From contig JARKIF010000098.1 in NCBI GenBank assembly GCA_029378245.1, positions 54,156-118,155 of the forward strand: a stretch of 64,000 nt of DNA, in the 5' to 3' direction. The translations under genes and the position numbers were made by a program. The stretch comes from Roridomyces roridus. Its lineage: Eukaryota; Basidiomycota; Agaricomycetes; Agaricales; Mycenaceae. Numbering within the stretch: the stretch's first letter is position 1; every line of letters starts with the position of its first letter. Below, one piece after another: positions 53,579 to 63,630 of this stretch. Under the pieces are notes generated by a model, which did not search any database, was not told where the DNA came from, and was given only the letters and a program-made list of their open reading frames with translations.

Positions 53579-56500
53579 GTGTACCACCACATGCATGGAC
53601 AGGGACTATGCCAAGGCCGAAGGCTTCGAGCTCAAAAAACTCGACATGCCGATTGTGGCCAGGAATGCCGACGGGACCGAGAACACCAAAGGCAAGATCA
53701 CTCATTACGTAGAGATGATCATGTCTATCGGCCCGCATGTCCAAAGACAAAAGTTCTTGATCACGGGCTTAGGCAAAGCACGTGTGTTTATTGGGTACGA
53801 TTGGTTGTTTAAACACAACCCAGAGATCAACTGGCGGGACCAGACGATGAAGTTCAGCCGATGTCCGGCAGAATGTGGCATGACCGGACTGGAATCCGGA
53901 AAAGGTGTCACACGGGAGGAAGCGGTGGAAGAAGGCGAATCGATCCTATTGGTCGATTTCGCGCCTGTTGTGGAGCTGCGAAGCAAGGCGACGCAGGCAC
54001 AGCAGATGGCCGAACAGGCTTCGGCAGAAAAGGAAAAATTGACGGAAGACAAGATCCCGGAGCAATACCGGGAGTACATCAAAGTTTTCGCAAAAGAGTC
54101 CTTTGACTCATTGCCGGAAAAGCGGCCTTGGGATCATGCGATCGAATTAAAGCCCGGATCAAAGGCTGTCGATTGCAAGATCTATCCACTCTCGTTAGGC
54201 GAGCAAGAAAAGCTGAACGAGTTTCTTGAAGAGAATCTCAAGAGTGGACGGATCAGACCATCCAAGTCGCCGATGGCTTCGGCATTCTTTTTTATTAAAA
54301 AGAAGGACGGGTCCCTTCGACCGGTACAGGATTACCGGAAGCTCAATGAGATGACGGTGAAGAACAAGTACCCGTTGCCTCTGATCTCGGAGCTGGTCAA
54401 CAAACTCCGAGGAGCTAGATTCTTCTCCAAGCTTGACATACGTTGGGGTTACAACAATGTACGGATCAAGGAGGGAGACGAGTGGAAAGCGGCTTTTCGG
54501 ACCAATCGGGGATTGTTCGAGCCACTTGTGATGTTCTTTGGGTTGACAAATTCACCGGCCACGTTCCAAACCATGATGAACGACATTCTTTGGGATCTCA
54601 TCAGCGAGGGCCATGTGATTGTATACCTAGACGACATCTTAATTTACACAGACTCCCTGGAGGAGCATAGAAGGATTGTTTCACGCGTCCTGGAGACGTT
54701 AGAAAAGAATAAATTATTCTTGAAACCCGAGAAGTGTGAATTCGAGAAGACGGAGATCGAATATCTCGGGGTGATTATTTCCCACAACTCCATGCGGATG
54801 GACCCGGTGAAAATCAAAGGGATCATGGAGTGGCCAATGCCAAAGAACGTCAAGCAAGTGCAGGCGTTCCTCGGCTTTGTTAACTTTTATCGGCGATTTG
54901 TCCGCGGCTTTGCCGACATTGCCAGGCCCCTCACTAAGCTGACGGGGAAGGTTGCGTGGTCCTGGGGACCGGAGCAAGAGAAGGCGATCAACAAGTTGAA
55001 GGAACGGATCGCGGAGGATGTCATCTTGGCATTGCCAACGGATGATGGGGAATATCGGCTTGAGGCCGATGCATCAGACGGAGCGGTTGGAGCAGTGCTC
55101 AGCCAACTCCAAGAAGGAGTATGGAGGCCTGTCGCTTTCATGTCTCATGGCATGAGTGACACCGAGAGGAATTACGAGATCTATGACAAGGAGATGCTCG
55201 CAATCATGCTTGCTCTTGATGAGTGGAGGCAATTCCTACTCGGTGCAAGGCACACGTTCGAGGTTCTGACGGATCACAAGAACCTCCAATACTTCAAAAA
55301 GCCGCAGAAAATCAATCGTCGGCAGGCACGATGGATCATCGAGTTGTCGCAGTACGACTTCTTGTTACGGCACCGGCCCGGAGCTTTGAATAAGCAGGCC
55401 GATTTGTTATCCCGCAGGGCGGATCATGACCAGGGGAAGGAGGACAATCAGGAAGTTGTCCTGCTTAAGCCCGAATATTTCCGAGCGCAGGAGATCACGC
55501 TCGAAGGCGTCGAGAAGGATCTCCTGGAAGAGATCCGAGCGGAACGCAAACGGGACGGCAGCGTGAGGTCTGCCTTACTGAAAAAGCTCCCTAGATGGGA
55601 GGAGGAGGACGGCATTGTCTATTACAATGGCCTTATTTATGTTCCGCATAACACGGAACTTAGAAATAAAATTATTGGACTCCATCACAATCCGGCGATC
55701 GTGGGACATCCCGGAGGGAACCGGACCCAGGAGCTCGTTGAACGAAACTACTGGTGGCCGAAGCTCGGCAACAATGTTTCCGAGTATGTAAAGTCGTGCG
55801 AAGCGTGTCAGAGGTCACGAGTTCTTCGGCACAAGCAGGGCAAGCTGAACCCGCACAAGATTGCGGAAGGTCCCTGGCAGATCATTTCGATGGACTTGAT
55901 CGGGCTGCTGCCGATTAGCAACGGTCACAACGCGATTCAAGTCTGGGTGGACACCTTCAGCAAAATGATTCACGTGGAGCCCACAACCATGGAAATCACG
56001 GCTGAAGGAGTTGCGCGTTTGACACGCGACCGTGTGATTAGATATCACGGGGTACCTCGAAAGATCATCTCGGATCGGGATCCGAGATATGTAGGAGGCT
56101 TTATGCGGGAGCTCAATAAGATCCTGGGGATCGAAATGAACCCGAGTACGGCACACCATCCGATAACCGACGGGCAGACGGAACGGATGAACCAGGAGAT
56201 CGAGAAATATCTCCGAATATTTATAAATTATCATCAGACGGACTGGGCCGAGTGGCTCTCCCTGGCGGAGTTCTGTTACAACGAGAAGGCCAGTTCGGCA
56301 ACGAAGGCCTCGCCGTTTTATTTAAATACCGGCTATCACCCTTGGAAAGGGATCGAGAATGCCGTGGAGACGAGGAACGAGGCCGCCGAGGAGTTTGGCA
56401 CGAAGATGAAGAAAATTTGTGATGAAGCCACGGCGGCATTAGAAAAAACACAAAAAACAATGGAAAAATCATATAATCTACGACGGCGACCAGCGCCAGT

Positions 56501-57221
56501 ATTTAAAAAGGGAGACAAGGTCTGGATTGAGGCGACGAACATCCAGACAGATAGACCCTCGAAGAAGCTGGGAGATAGGAGGCTCGGACCGTACGAGGTC
56601 CTGGAGAAAGTCGGAGCGTCTTCCTATAGGTTGAAATTGCCGAGCACGGACAAGTCACATCCGGTGTTCAACGAGGCGATTCTCACACCGTATACGGAAC
56701 CGCCCGAGAATCGAAGGGAGAAACGGCCGCCGCCGAAAATCATATCCGGCGAGGAGGAATATGAGGTGGAGGAGATTCTGAAACACCGCAAGATGGGGCG
56801 CGGGTTTCAATATTTAATAAAGTGGAAGAACTATCCTATGGGAGAAAGGACGTGGGAACCATCGCGCAACTTGACGCATGCAAAAAAGCTGTTGGACAAA
56901 TATAACAGGGAACACAGCATTGATGTCAGGACACTACCCACGCTCCCGGCTGGATATTGGGACGGCAAATGCAAAAGATTCGTCCCAAAGGAGGAGTCCC
57001 AACAATACTCAAAGAAGAAATTATTTATACCCGATGAAAATCGGTTTGTCGACATCGACGAGGACGTCGATCCTAGAGAGGGGGTAATGTCACGCGCTGA
57101 CCTATTTGCGCACGTGACAATGCCAAACAAACCCGATATACATTGGCGCCGCACAGCGTTAAAGTCATGGGAACCCTGTCTCGATCAGATTGAAGAAGAA
57201 GCCGAGGAAGACATTATTTAA
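53579..57221 (+). pseudogene. pol: pol of element B: rest of protease, RT, RNase H, integrase, chromodomain
   Basis: Open from the insertion edge to TAA 57219-57221, first ATG at 53595. Reverse transcriptase: SAFFFIKKKDGSLRPVQDYR, FGLTNSPATFQ, and the catalytic VIVYLDDILIYT (54.62 kb). RNase H: LEADASDGAVGAVLSQ, LTDHKNLQYF. Integrase: zinc ligands of HHNPAIVGHPGG and CEACQRSR, then the D,D,E core in SMDLIGLL, ISDRDPRYVGG and HHPITDGQTERMNQEIEKY. Chromodomain: YEVEEILKHRKMGRGFQYL and IKWKNYPMGERTWEPS, which guides insertion to heterochromatin. All these are intact; only the protease is severed by the upstream insertion, hence the pseudogene call. The final ~45 codons lie within the 3' LTR. Confidence 0.93.
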
Positions 57222-57563
57222 AGACGTGGGATAAGTTTCATATTTATGCACGACAGCGTGGATGAGGGATGAAGTTTTCGATCAGTGAACTGTCAGATCA
57301 TGACAGGCTTCTATGAAGAACACGGTGTAGACATGACAATAGGAAACGACAAAGATGCAGAACAATAGTGCATGTCGGAAGCCAGGACAATTAGTGTAGC
57401 ATCGTAGATCTATTCCTCATAGTATAAAAGCAGTAGCTAGTCGTCGTATTCTGTACCCTCTCCTAGACTTTTATTCAGTTCATTTTACGAGCTTTAGTAG
57501 CGCACTACCCAATCCACAGCATCTTACCGCTGTTGAACGCGTGAAACAAGTCTTGTCGTGACA
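57088..57563 (+). repeat. 3' LTR of element B
   Basis: Exact length match to the 5' copy with two substitutions. It contains the end of the pol frame. It is preceded by GATCCTAGAGAGGGGGTAA, whose GAGAGGGGG run is the polypurine tract for plus-strand priming. Confidence 0.95.
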
Positions 57564-58189
57564 CCCGGTTCAAATTGGGACCCAAACTTACCTCCTTTGC
57601 CTAATTCCCCGTCTCGTTCCGCCGGTGGTTTGGCCCGGAATACTCCGGCTCAAAACCAATCCACCGCACAGCGCTATACCATCCCCATGAATTTCCCGAT
57701 TTCACCGTCCGTTCCCCGGTTCCAAAACCGCGAACCGACTTCGGCTTCAATTCGGGAAGTGCGCGCGGAAGAGCATATCGCGGATTTGTCTCTACAATTG
57801 GCTGAGTCACGCCTTCACGATGATGAATCTGACGATGGAATTCCTCTAGTTCTACCCCGTCCTAACTTCGAACCTATGGGCACTATTCCGGAGAACTCTC
57901 GCTTCGATGACTGGTTTAACAACCGGCGCAACTATACCACCGACGAACACTATCTTGCTGGGCTTCAACGCTTTGAAGCCTTACACCCTTGGGAGTCCAT
58001 TCAGGTACTCCGGTCAGACGATGGAATGTCTAACCGGGAGTATGGACGCCATCCCGCGCAAGTTCGTTTTGGTGCTTACCGCGCCTCCGGCGTAGGAATG
58101 CGTCCGGAGCCAGCTCCAGCAGGTACTCAAGCTCGTCCCGGTGATTCGGATGACGAAACGGATCCGCTCAGCCATAGTTCCTCCGTCCA

Positions 58190-58460
58190 TCAGGGCGGTC
58201 CTCCGGGACCACCAGGTGGATATGGAGGAGGTGGCCCTCCTGGTGGTGGCCCTCTGGGGCCCCCCGGAGGTGGATTTCCAGGTGGCGGGCCTCCGGGCCC
58301 TCCATATGGCGGTGGTGGTGGAGGTGGCAATCCCGGTGGTGGACCCCCTGGTGGATATCCAGGTGGAGGAAACCCCGGTGGAGGAGGGGGCGGAGGCGGG
58401 CCTCCTGGGGGATTTCCCGGGGGATTTTTTCCTCCTGGCGGTCCTCCCCAACCTGCGCCT
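58190..58460 (+). repeat. Gly/Pro-rich low-complexity stretch in gag of A
   Basis: Degenerate repeats of GGTGGAxxTCCxGG-type triplets that encode GGPPGPPGGYGGGG-like sequence. The reverse strand is also open here (a composition effect). Confidence 0.9.
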
Positions 58461-59593
58461 GGCACTGATCCGTACATGGCTTACATGATGTATGAGACCG
58501 CCCAGGCGTTTAGGGACGCCGCTACGCAATTCAGAAACCCACCTGCTCAGAGGTCGGGACGGTCAAACCTTCGGAATCCGGACCCATTCGATGGAGAAGA
58601 TCCTTCAAAGCTGCGTATATTCTACACGCAGTGTTCTCTTCGTTTTGGAGAACAACCACAGGACTTCGTCACGGACTCGAGCAAGATTATCTTCGTGATC
58701 TCATACCTCAAAGGTCGCGCGCTCTTGCACTTCACTCTGGTGATCGAGTCCCAGACACCTCCGGAATGGGACGACAATTGGGCTGCTTTCTCGCAGGAAC
58801 TCTTCAACTGCTTCGGTCCGGTCGATCCGGTCGGAGACGCCCAGGAAGAGGTCCTCGATCTCCACATGGCCAACAACGAGACCATTATCGACTTCCATCT
58901 CAAATTCGACACTCTTCGGCCTTACCTCCCTTGGTCGGATGAGAACCTCAAGTTCATGTACTATCGTGCGCTGGCTCTTCGTCTTAAAGATGACCTCAAG
59001 ACTGTGCGCTACCCCGACACGTACATTGGACTCCGCACTGAGGCTACTCGATTGGATTTCATCTACTGGAAGTTCGAGAAGGAGAGGCAGAGAGAGCGGG
59101 AGAGGAAGAAGCGGATGGGCGGTGGTGGAGGTTCTGGCTCCGGTTCCGGTAACGACAATCCGAAATCCGGCAACAACGCCAAGAACACCAACTCCGGTAA
59201 CTCGTCTGGCAACTCCGGTTCCGGCAACTCCGGTAACTCCGGTAATTCGTCTGGTCAGCAAAACCGCAAGGGAAATCCTAGGAAGGATCCAAAAACTCCC
59301 TCCGGTAACAACAACGCTGCCCAGACCAATCCGGCTCCCAACAAGAATCCGCCCCCGAAGAAGACCAAGCCCTATGAGAAGAATCTCACCCAGGGTGGTA
59401 AGCTGAAGCAGGAGGAACGGGATCGCCGTAAGGCGAACAATCTCTGCATGTACTGCGGAGAGGCAGGTCATCAGGCATCCGATTGTCCCAAGCGGACTAC
59501 TCCGGTCGCTGGCCGTGGGTCTCAAACCACTCCGGCCCCTGCTGCTACAACTCCCGCTCCCGCAGCCCCTGCGTCGACAACCCCGGCCGCGCC

Positions 59594-59600
59594 AAAAAAT
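59594..59600 (+). promoter_or_regulatory. Canonical -1 ribosomal frameshift heptamer A AAA AAT
   Basis: In phase with gag: CCA AAA AAT TAG. Slippage by one base leads into AAA AAA TTA GGC and the pol frame. It lies directly before the gag stop, as in many retroelements. A downstream stem or pseudoknot was not searched for. Confidence 0.8.
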
Positions 59601-61687
59601 TAGGCCGCAGTCCGGACGCCTCAATCCCCAGTCCGGACTGCGTTGACGGCGGGGATCTTCCCGAGGTACGACTCAACGCTTCCTCTCTTTCATCTAATGC
59701 CCTTTACGTTTTACTTTTTCTATCTCTACTGCGCGCGGACTATGTATCTCTGGACGAGCGTGAACTAGGCGTAACCCTAGGCTCGTCCGATGTATCGAGG
59801 CAACTTGCCGAGGGATTCAACTCCCACATTAATGTGCTCGTGGACTCCGGTTCATCGCATTGTTTCGTCTCAGACAGGTTCTGTGACGAAAAGGGTTATC
59901 TCCCTTATTCTGTACCTCCGGTCAAGGTGCGGTATACAAAGACGCTTACCCGTCGACAGGTTCGCTGGTCAGAGAAACTCTCCGCGTTTAATATGCTCAT
60001 CCGGTTCCGTCCTGGACGGCTTGGGGGAAAACCTGACGCGTTAACTAGACGATGGGACGTCTATGCTAAAGAGGGGGATAGGGATTATGTTCAGGCCAAT
60101 CCGCAAGATTTTCGGCCAATTTTCACCTCCGAACACCTCTCCGCGTCACTCCGGGCGACATTTCTTGAAGAAATCGTACTCCGGTCATCGGTTGTTTTGG
60201 ACGTCGAGAAGCTCTACTCCGACATCCGGACTCATCTCTCCGACGATCCTCACGCCCTTGCGGGTCTGGAACTCGCTAAAACCGGCACCAACCCTCGCTG
60301 GACGACAGACGAGGCTGGCTTACTCCGCTTAGACGGACGAATCTATGTTCCCTCATGCTCCGGTTCTTCACCGGAGCTCCGTGTACGTGTTTGCCAGTTT
60401 AAGCATGATCATATTCTTGCTGGTCACTTCGGACAGAACAGGACGCTGGCTCTGATCCGGAAGGAATTCACTTGGCCAAATTGTCGCGACTTCGTCAAAG
60501 ACTATGTCAAGTCCTGCGTCACGTGTGCGAGGAACAAGCCCAGGCACCGTCCTTACCGTGACGGTCTCCTGAAACCCCTTCCAGTGCCTCTTCGTCCTTG
60601 GCATTCGATATCCATGGATTTCATCGAGCAACTTCCGGCCTCCGGCGAGTACGATTGTATTCTTGTGATCGTTGATCGTGCTTCGAAGCAGGTTATCCTC
60701 ATTCCCTGCGACGTTCACATCGACTCTCCAACACTCGCCCGGATGTTCCTCATTCACGTTTTCTCCAAACACGGAGTTCCGGCACACGTCACTTGTGACC
60801 GGGGTTCCGAATTCATATCTTCCTTCTTTCGTTCTTTGGGCGAACTCCTCGACATGAAGATCCATTATACTTCGGGTTACCATCCGGAAGCTGATGGTCA
60901 AACGGAACGGATGAACCAGACGGTCGAGCAGTACATCCGCATTTACTGCTCTTACCAACAGGATGATTGGGATACACTCCTTCCTCTTGCCGAATTCTCG
61001 TTGAACAACGCTCCTAACGCCTCCACAGGCATTACTCCGTTCTTCGCGAATAAAGGCTACGATCCCCTCCTGTCCGTCCATCCAGAACTCAATGTCGCCA
61101 ACACATACGCTCGCGACTTCGTGGTCAATCTCAACAAACTCCACGAGTTCCTCCGGGACCAAATCCGGTCTGCACAAAGTACTTACAAGGAAACGGCGGA
61201 CCGGAAACGCATTCAACATCCGGACATCAAAGTCGGCGATGAGGTGTTCATTTCCACCAAGTACATCAAGACCAAGCGTCCAACTCCGAAGTTCTCGGAG
61301 ACGCACATCGGTCCGTATGAGGTTATTGGAAAACCTAGCGCTGCCTCGTTCCAGGTGCGACTTCCAAAAAATCTGTCCCAAGTTCACCCAGTTTTCCATG
61401 TTTCTCAACTCGAACCCCACTTCCGGAATCCCTTCCCCGGTCGAGAAATCCCTCCACCACCTCCAGTAGAGGTCGACGGCGAAGAGCATTTCGAGGTCAA
61501 ACAAATCGTTGACTCCAAGCTCGACCGGAGGTACCGGATTAAACTCCGGTACTTGGTCGAATGGATGGGCTACGAGAACACGGATGAACAATTCACATGG
61601 GTTGGAGCAGACGACATACAGGCAGGTGAGGCGTTGGACGACTTCCATCGCCGATATCCAGACAAGCCTGGCCCGTTACAAATCTAA
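59600..61687 (+). CDS. pol: pol of element A: protease, integrase, chromodomain; RT deleted
   Basis: Read from the frameshift site (the frame is open from 59483). Protease: NVLVDSGSSHCFVSDRF with active-site DSG. About 15 codons later (PPVKVRYTKTLTRRQ, ~59.94 kb), the sequence passes in frame into the last part of RNase H (RWSEKLSAFNMLIRFRPG, KPDALTRRWDVY). The whole reverse transcriptase and most of RNase H, about 500-600 residues in relatives, are missing. Integrase is complete: zinc ligands HDHILAGHFGQ and CVTCARN, D,D,E core in SMDFIEQL, TCDRGSEFISS and GYHPEADGQTERMNQTVEQY. A GPY/F-like module (HIGPYEVIGKPSAASFQV) and a chromodomain (VKQIVDSKLDRRYRIKLRYL) end the protein. The frame has no stop, so the deletion may be tolerated or even selected. 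Confidence 0.88.
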   Translation, partial: LGRSPDASIPSPDCVDGGDLPEVRLNASSLSSNALYVLLFLSLLRADYVSLDERELGVTLGSSDVSRQLAEGFNSHINVLVDSGSSHCFVSDRFCDEKGYLPYSVPPVKVRYTKTLTRRQVRWSEKLSAFNMLIRFRPGRLGGKPDALTRRWDVYAKEGDRDYVQANPQDFRPIFTSEHLSASLRATFLEEIVLRSSVVLDVEKLYSDIRTHLSDDPHALAGLELAKTGTNPRWTTDEAGLLRLDGRIYVPSCSGSSPELRVRVCQFKHDHILAGHFGQNRTLALIRKEFTWPNCRDFVKDYVKSCVTCARNKPRHRPYRDGLLKPLPVPLRPWHSISMDFIEQLPASGEYDCILVIVDRASKQVILIPCDVHIDSPTLARMFLIHVFSKHGVPAHVTCDRGSEFISSFFRSLGELLDMKIHYTSGYHPEADGQTERMNQTVEQYIRIYCSYQQDDWDTLLPLAEFSLNNAPNASTGITPFFANKGYDPLLSVHPELNVANTYARDFVVNLNKLHEFLRDQIRSAQSTYKETADRKRIQHPDIKVGDEVFISTKYIKTKRPTPKFSETHIGPYEVIGKPSAASFQVRLPKNLSQVHPVFHVSQLEPHFRNPFPGREIPPPPPVEVDGEEHFEVKQIVDSKLDRRYRIKLRYLVEWMGYENTDEQFTWVGADDIQAGEALDDFHRRYPDKPGPLQI

Positions 61688-61829
61688 TTGTCAAACCCCG
61701 GCCGAGCCTTTCCAACTTCAGGTTCAATACCTCGGCCGGGTAAACGTTCGTTCATCAAAATTCTATTTACATTTTGCCTTTACTCATACAAACGTTCGTT
61801 TCACACGAATCCGGCGACTATCTACATTG

Positions 61830-63484
61830 TCAATCCTCCGCCAATTCGTCGTCACCATTCTTCGCTGTATCCGGACTCGACGCGATCTCGGGCTCGGTCT
61901 CCACCGGTGGAATCATTTCCTCCTCCGATTTCTCGTCGTCATCCCCCGGCAAGAACAAGGGCTCCTTAGCCCCCTCCGGTCCCTTCACCTCATACTCCTC
62001 CGGATCGACGTTCATGTCGACCATACCCTCAACATCCCCATCCTCCAACTCCATTCCGGACCCCTCAGGCTCCTCCGCCTCGGCATCCATCTGGATCCCA
62101 GTCCACTCCTCTTCGTCTTCATCTCCAACCGACTCCTCTCCTCCCTGCCTCGCCTTCCACGCCTCCAGCTCTTCCTCAAAGACGCGTTGGCGTCGATCCT
62201 GCTCCGCCTGCCTCCGAGCCTCTCTGGCATCCGCATCCTCGGCCTCCTCGTACATCGAATTCCCATGGTCGTTGTCCCAATCGTCTGAGACACGATCCGG
62301 AGTTACGGGGCGGGGGTCAACGGGAGGCGCGGGAACGACGTCCTTCGGCTCATCGCCGAAATCCATCAAGTCGTTGTCGTCCTCAACAACTCGACGAGCA
62401 AGACGAGGCCTCTTGACAGGCACGGGGGGAGGCGAGACCGAGATGGAGGACGATTGAGCATGCCCACGTTTGGGCGTGACGGAGACAAGAGTGGAGGGGA
62501 CGAAGGGAGAGGTGCGAGGTTTCCGGATGGTGACATTTTGCTTCTTCCCACGTTTGGGTGGTGGTGGTGGTGGTCCGTCCGTCCTTCTGCACGCAACGTG
62601 TTTCTGCCGGCACAAATCGCAGGCACGAGCTTTGCCTCCGACGGAGTTGACACAGACCGCTCCGAGACGACGGCAGTTGTCACAAGCTAAAGAAGAAGAT
62701 GAGTAAAATCGAAAACGAAGGAAAATCACTCACCATTGTTTTCCTCGTCGTCTCCAGCGACGGATTCCACTTCCTCCGGCGTCTTCACGCGAGCCTTCCC
62801 TTTACTCTTCCTCGGCTGCTTCCTCTGCGACAACGGCTTCCCGTCATCCTCGTCTTCGCTGACAATGACGACCTCCTCCTCGGGCTCGTCCTCCACCAAC
62901 GACTCCGGCCCTTCCCCACCTTCATCTTCCTCCTCGTCTTCACCCCACTCGATCCCCGCGTATTCGTCTTCACCTCCGGGCGCCGAAGGCTCTCGGTCCT
63001 CGTTCGTATGGATCGCGTAGTTGCGACCAATCCCGGCGAAGAAAGCGAGGTCGATGAAGAAGTGGCGAGGGAAGGTCACAAATCCAGGGACCATCAGGTC
63101 CCGTGGACTCGGAGGGAGATGGGCCGGGGCTTGACGAGTTTTGGCGAGTTCTTCGGCGAATTCCCAGTAGTTGCAGTGGTGATCACGCCTCCGCGCGACC
63201 TCCTCGACAACGCGCTGTCGTCTCGCAGCCTCCAATGCAGCCTCCTCTTCCCTTTTCCTCTCTGCCGCTCTCTCAGCCGCCAACCTCTCCTCCTTGGCCT
63301 TCTTCGCTGCCTCCACCCTCGCTACCTTCTCCTTCGCCTTGGCCAGCGCCTCCTCGAGCATCGCAATGGTCTCCGGCGAGATTTCGTCGTCGTCCTCCGG
63401 GTCCGGGGTCGGAGCTTGGTTTTTCTTGTCCTTGTCTTCGTCGTCGCGATGAGGGGGCAGGGAGTGGCGCGAGTGGGTCGACAT
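61830..63484 (-). CDS. Antisense gene of element A: coiled-coil and cysteine-cluster protein
   Basis: Two exons, 63484-62734 and 62686-61830, joined by a 47-nt GT-AG intron, for a 535-residue protein. ATG 63484 (MSTHSRHSLPPHRDDEDKD). Residues ~38-95 form a charged coiled coil (EALAKAKEKVARVEAAKKAK); a hydrophobic block (PGFVTFPRHFFIDLAFFAGI) and acidic stretches follow. The intron joins the codons before ACDNCRRLGAVCVNSVGG, which with KARACDLCRQKHVACRRTD makes a six-cysteine cluster (CxxC, C, CxxC, C) like fungal zinc binuclear DNA-binding domains though spaced differently. A PPPPPPKRGKKQ basic patch and an acidic tail follow. It lies wholly between pol and the 3' LTR, on the opposite strand. 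A DNA- or RNA-binding role is inference. Confidence 0.75.
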
Positions 63485-63616
63485 GGTGGTATGAGTCAAA
63501 GAGAAAAAATTGATCCGGGACAAACTTCACCAAACTTTCTTTGTTCGGTTCCGGCAACTCATTCGGCTACCGGCAATCATTTCTACCGTTCTCTTGGGCT
63601 CTTGAGGGCAAGAGCC

Positions 63617-63630
63617 TAAGAGGGGGATAC
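63617..63630 (+). other. Polypurine tract of element A
   Basis: The bases AAGAGGGGGATAC lie directly before the 3' LTR (TGTTATG at 63631), the usual place for plus-strand priming. Confidence 0.75.

Larger units (their letters stand above)
49353..57563 (+). mobile_element. Ty3/Gypsy chromovirus B inserted in gag of element A
   Basis: 8211 bp with identical-length LTRs of 476 bp and a 5-bp target duplication CCCGG (49348-49352, 57564-57568). LTR ends TGTCACG...CGTGACA. LTRs differ at only two of 476 positions, so insertion is recent. Order gag, protease, reverse transcriptase, RNase H, integrase, chromodomain. It is itself interrupted at the protease by a 1.57-kb insertion. Confidence 0.95.
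57569..59603 (+). pseudogene. gag: gag of element A, second part
   Basis: Continues the frame of 49084-49352. After a disordered part comes a 90-codon Gly/Pro-rich collagen-like stretch (58190-58460), then the gag core (PDPFDGEDPSKLRIFYTQC, WAAFSQELFNCFGPVDPVGD, WSDENLKFMYYRALALRLKD), a Ser/Gly/Asn repeat (SGNSSGNSGSGNSGNSG), a basic region and a single zinc knuckle CMYCGEAGHQASDC. It ends at TAG 59601-59603, directly after a -1 slippery heptamer. The whole gag would be about 770 residues if B were absent. Split by B, it cannot make full-length gag now. Confidence 0.88.

Noticed and set aside
58190..58477. Minus-strand Pro/Gly frame over gag of element A
   Set aside because: Mirror of the Gly/Pro-rich gag stretch; no start, no domain.
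58701..59624. 307-codon minus-strand frame over gag of element A
   Set aside because: Antisense to the gag core, with Leu/Arg/Gly-biased composition; the plus frame has the zinc knuckle.
60368..61648. 426-codon minus-strand frame over the integrase of element A
   Set aside because: The plus frame carries every integrase motif; the minus frame is its shadow.
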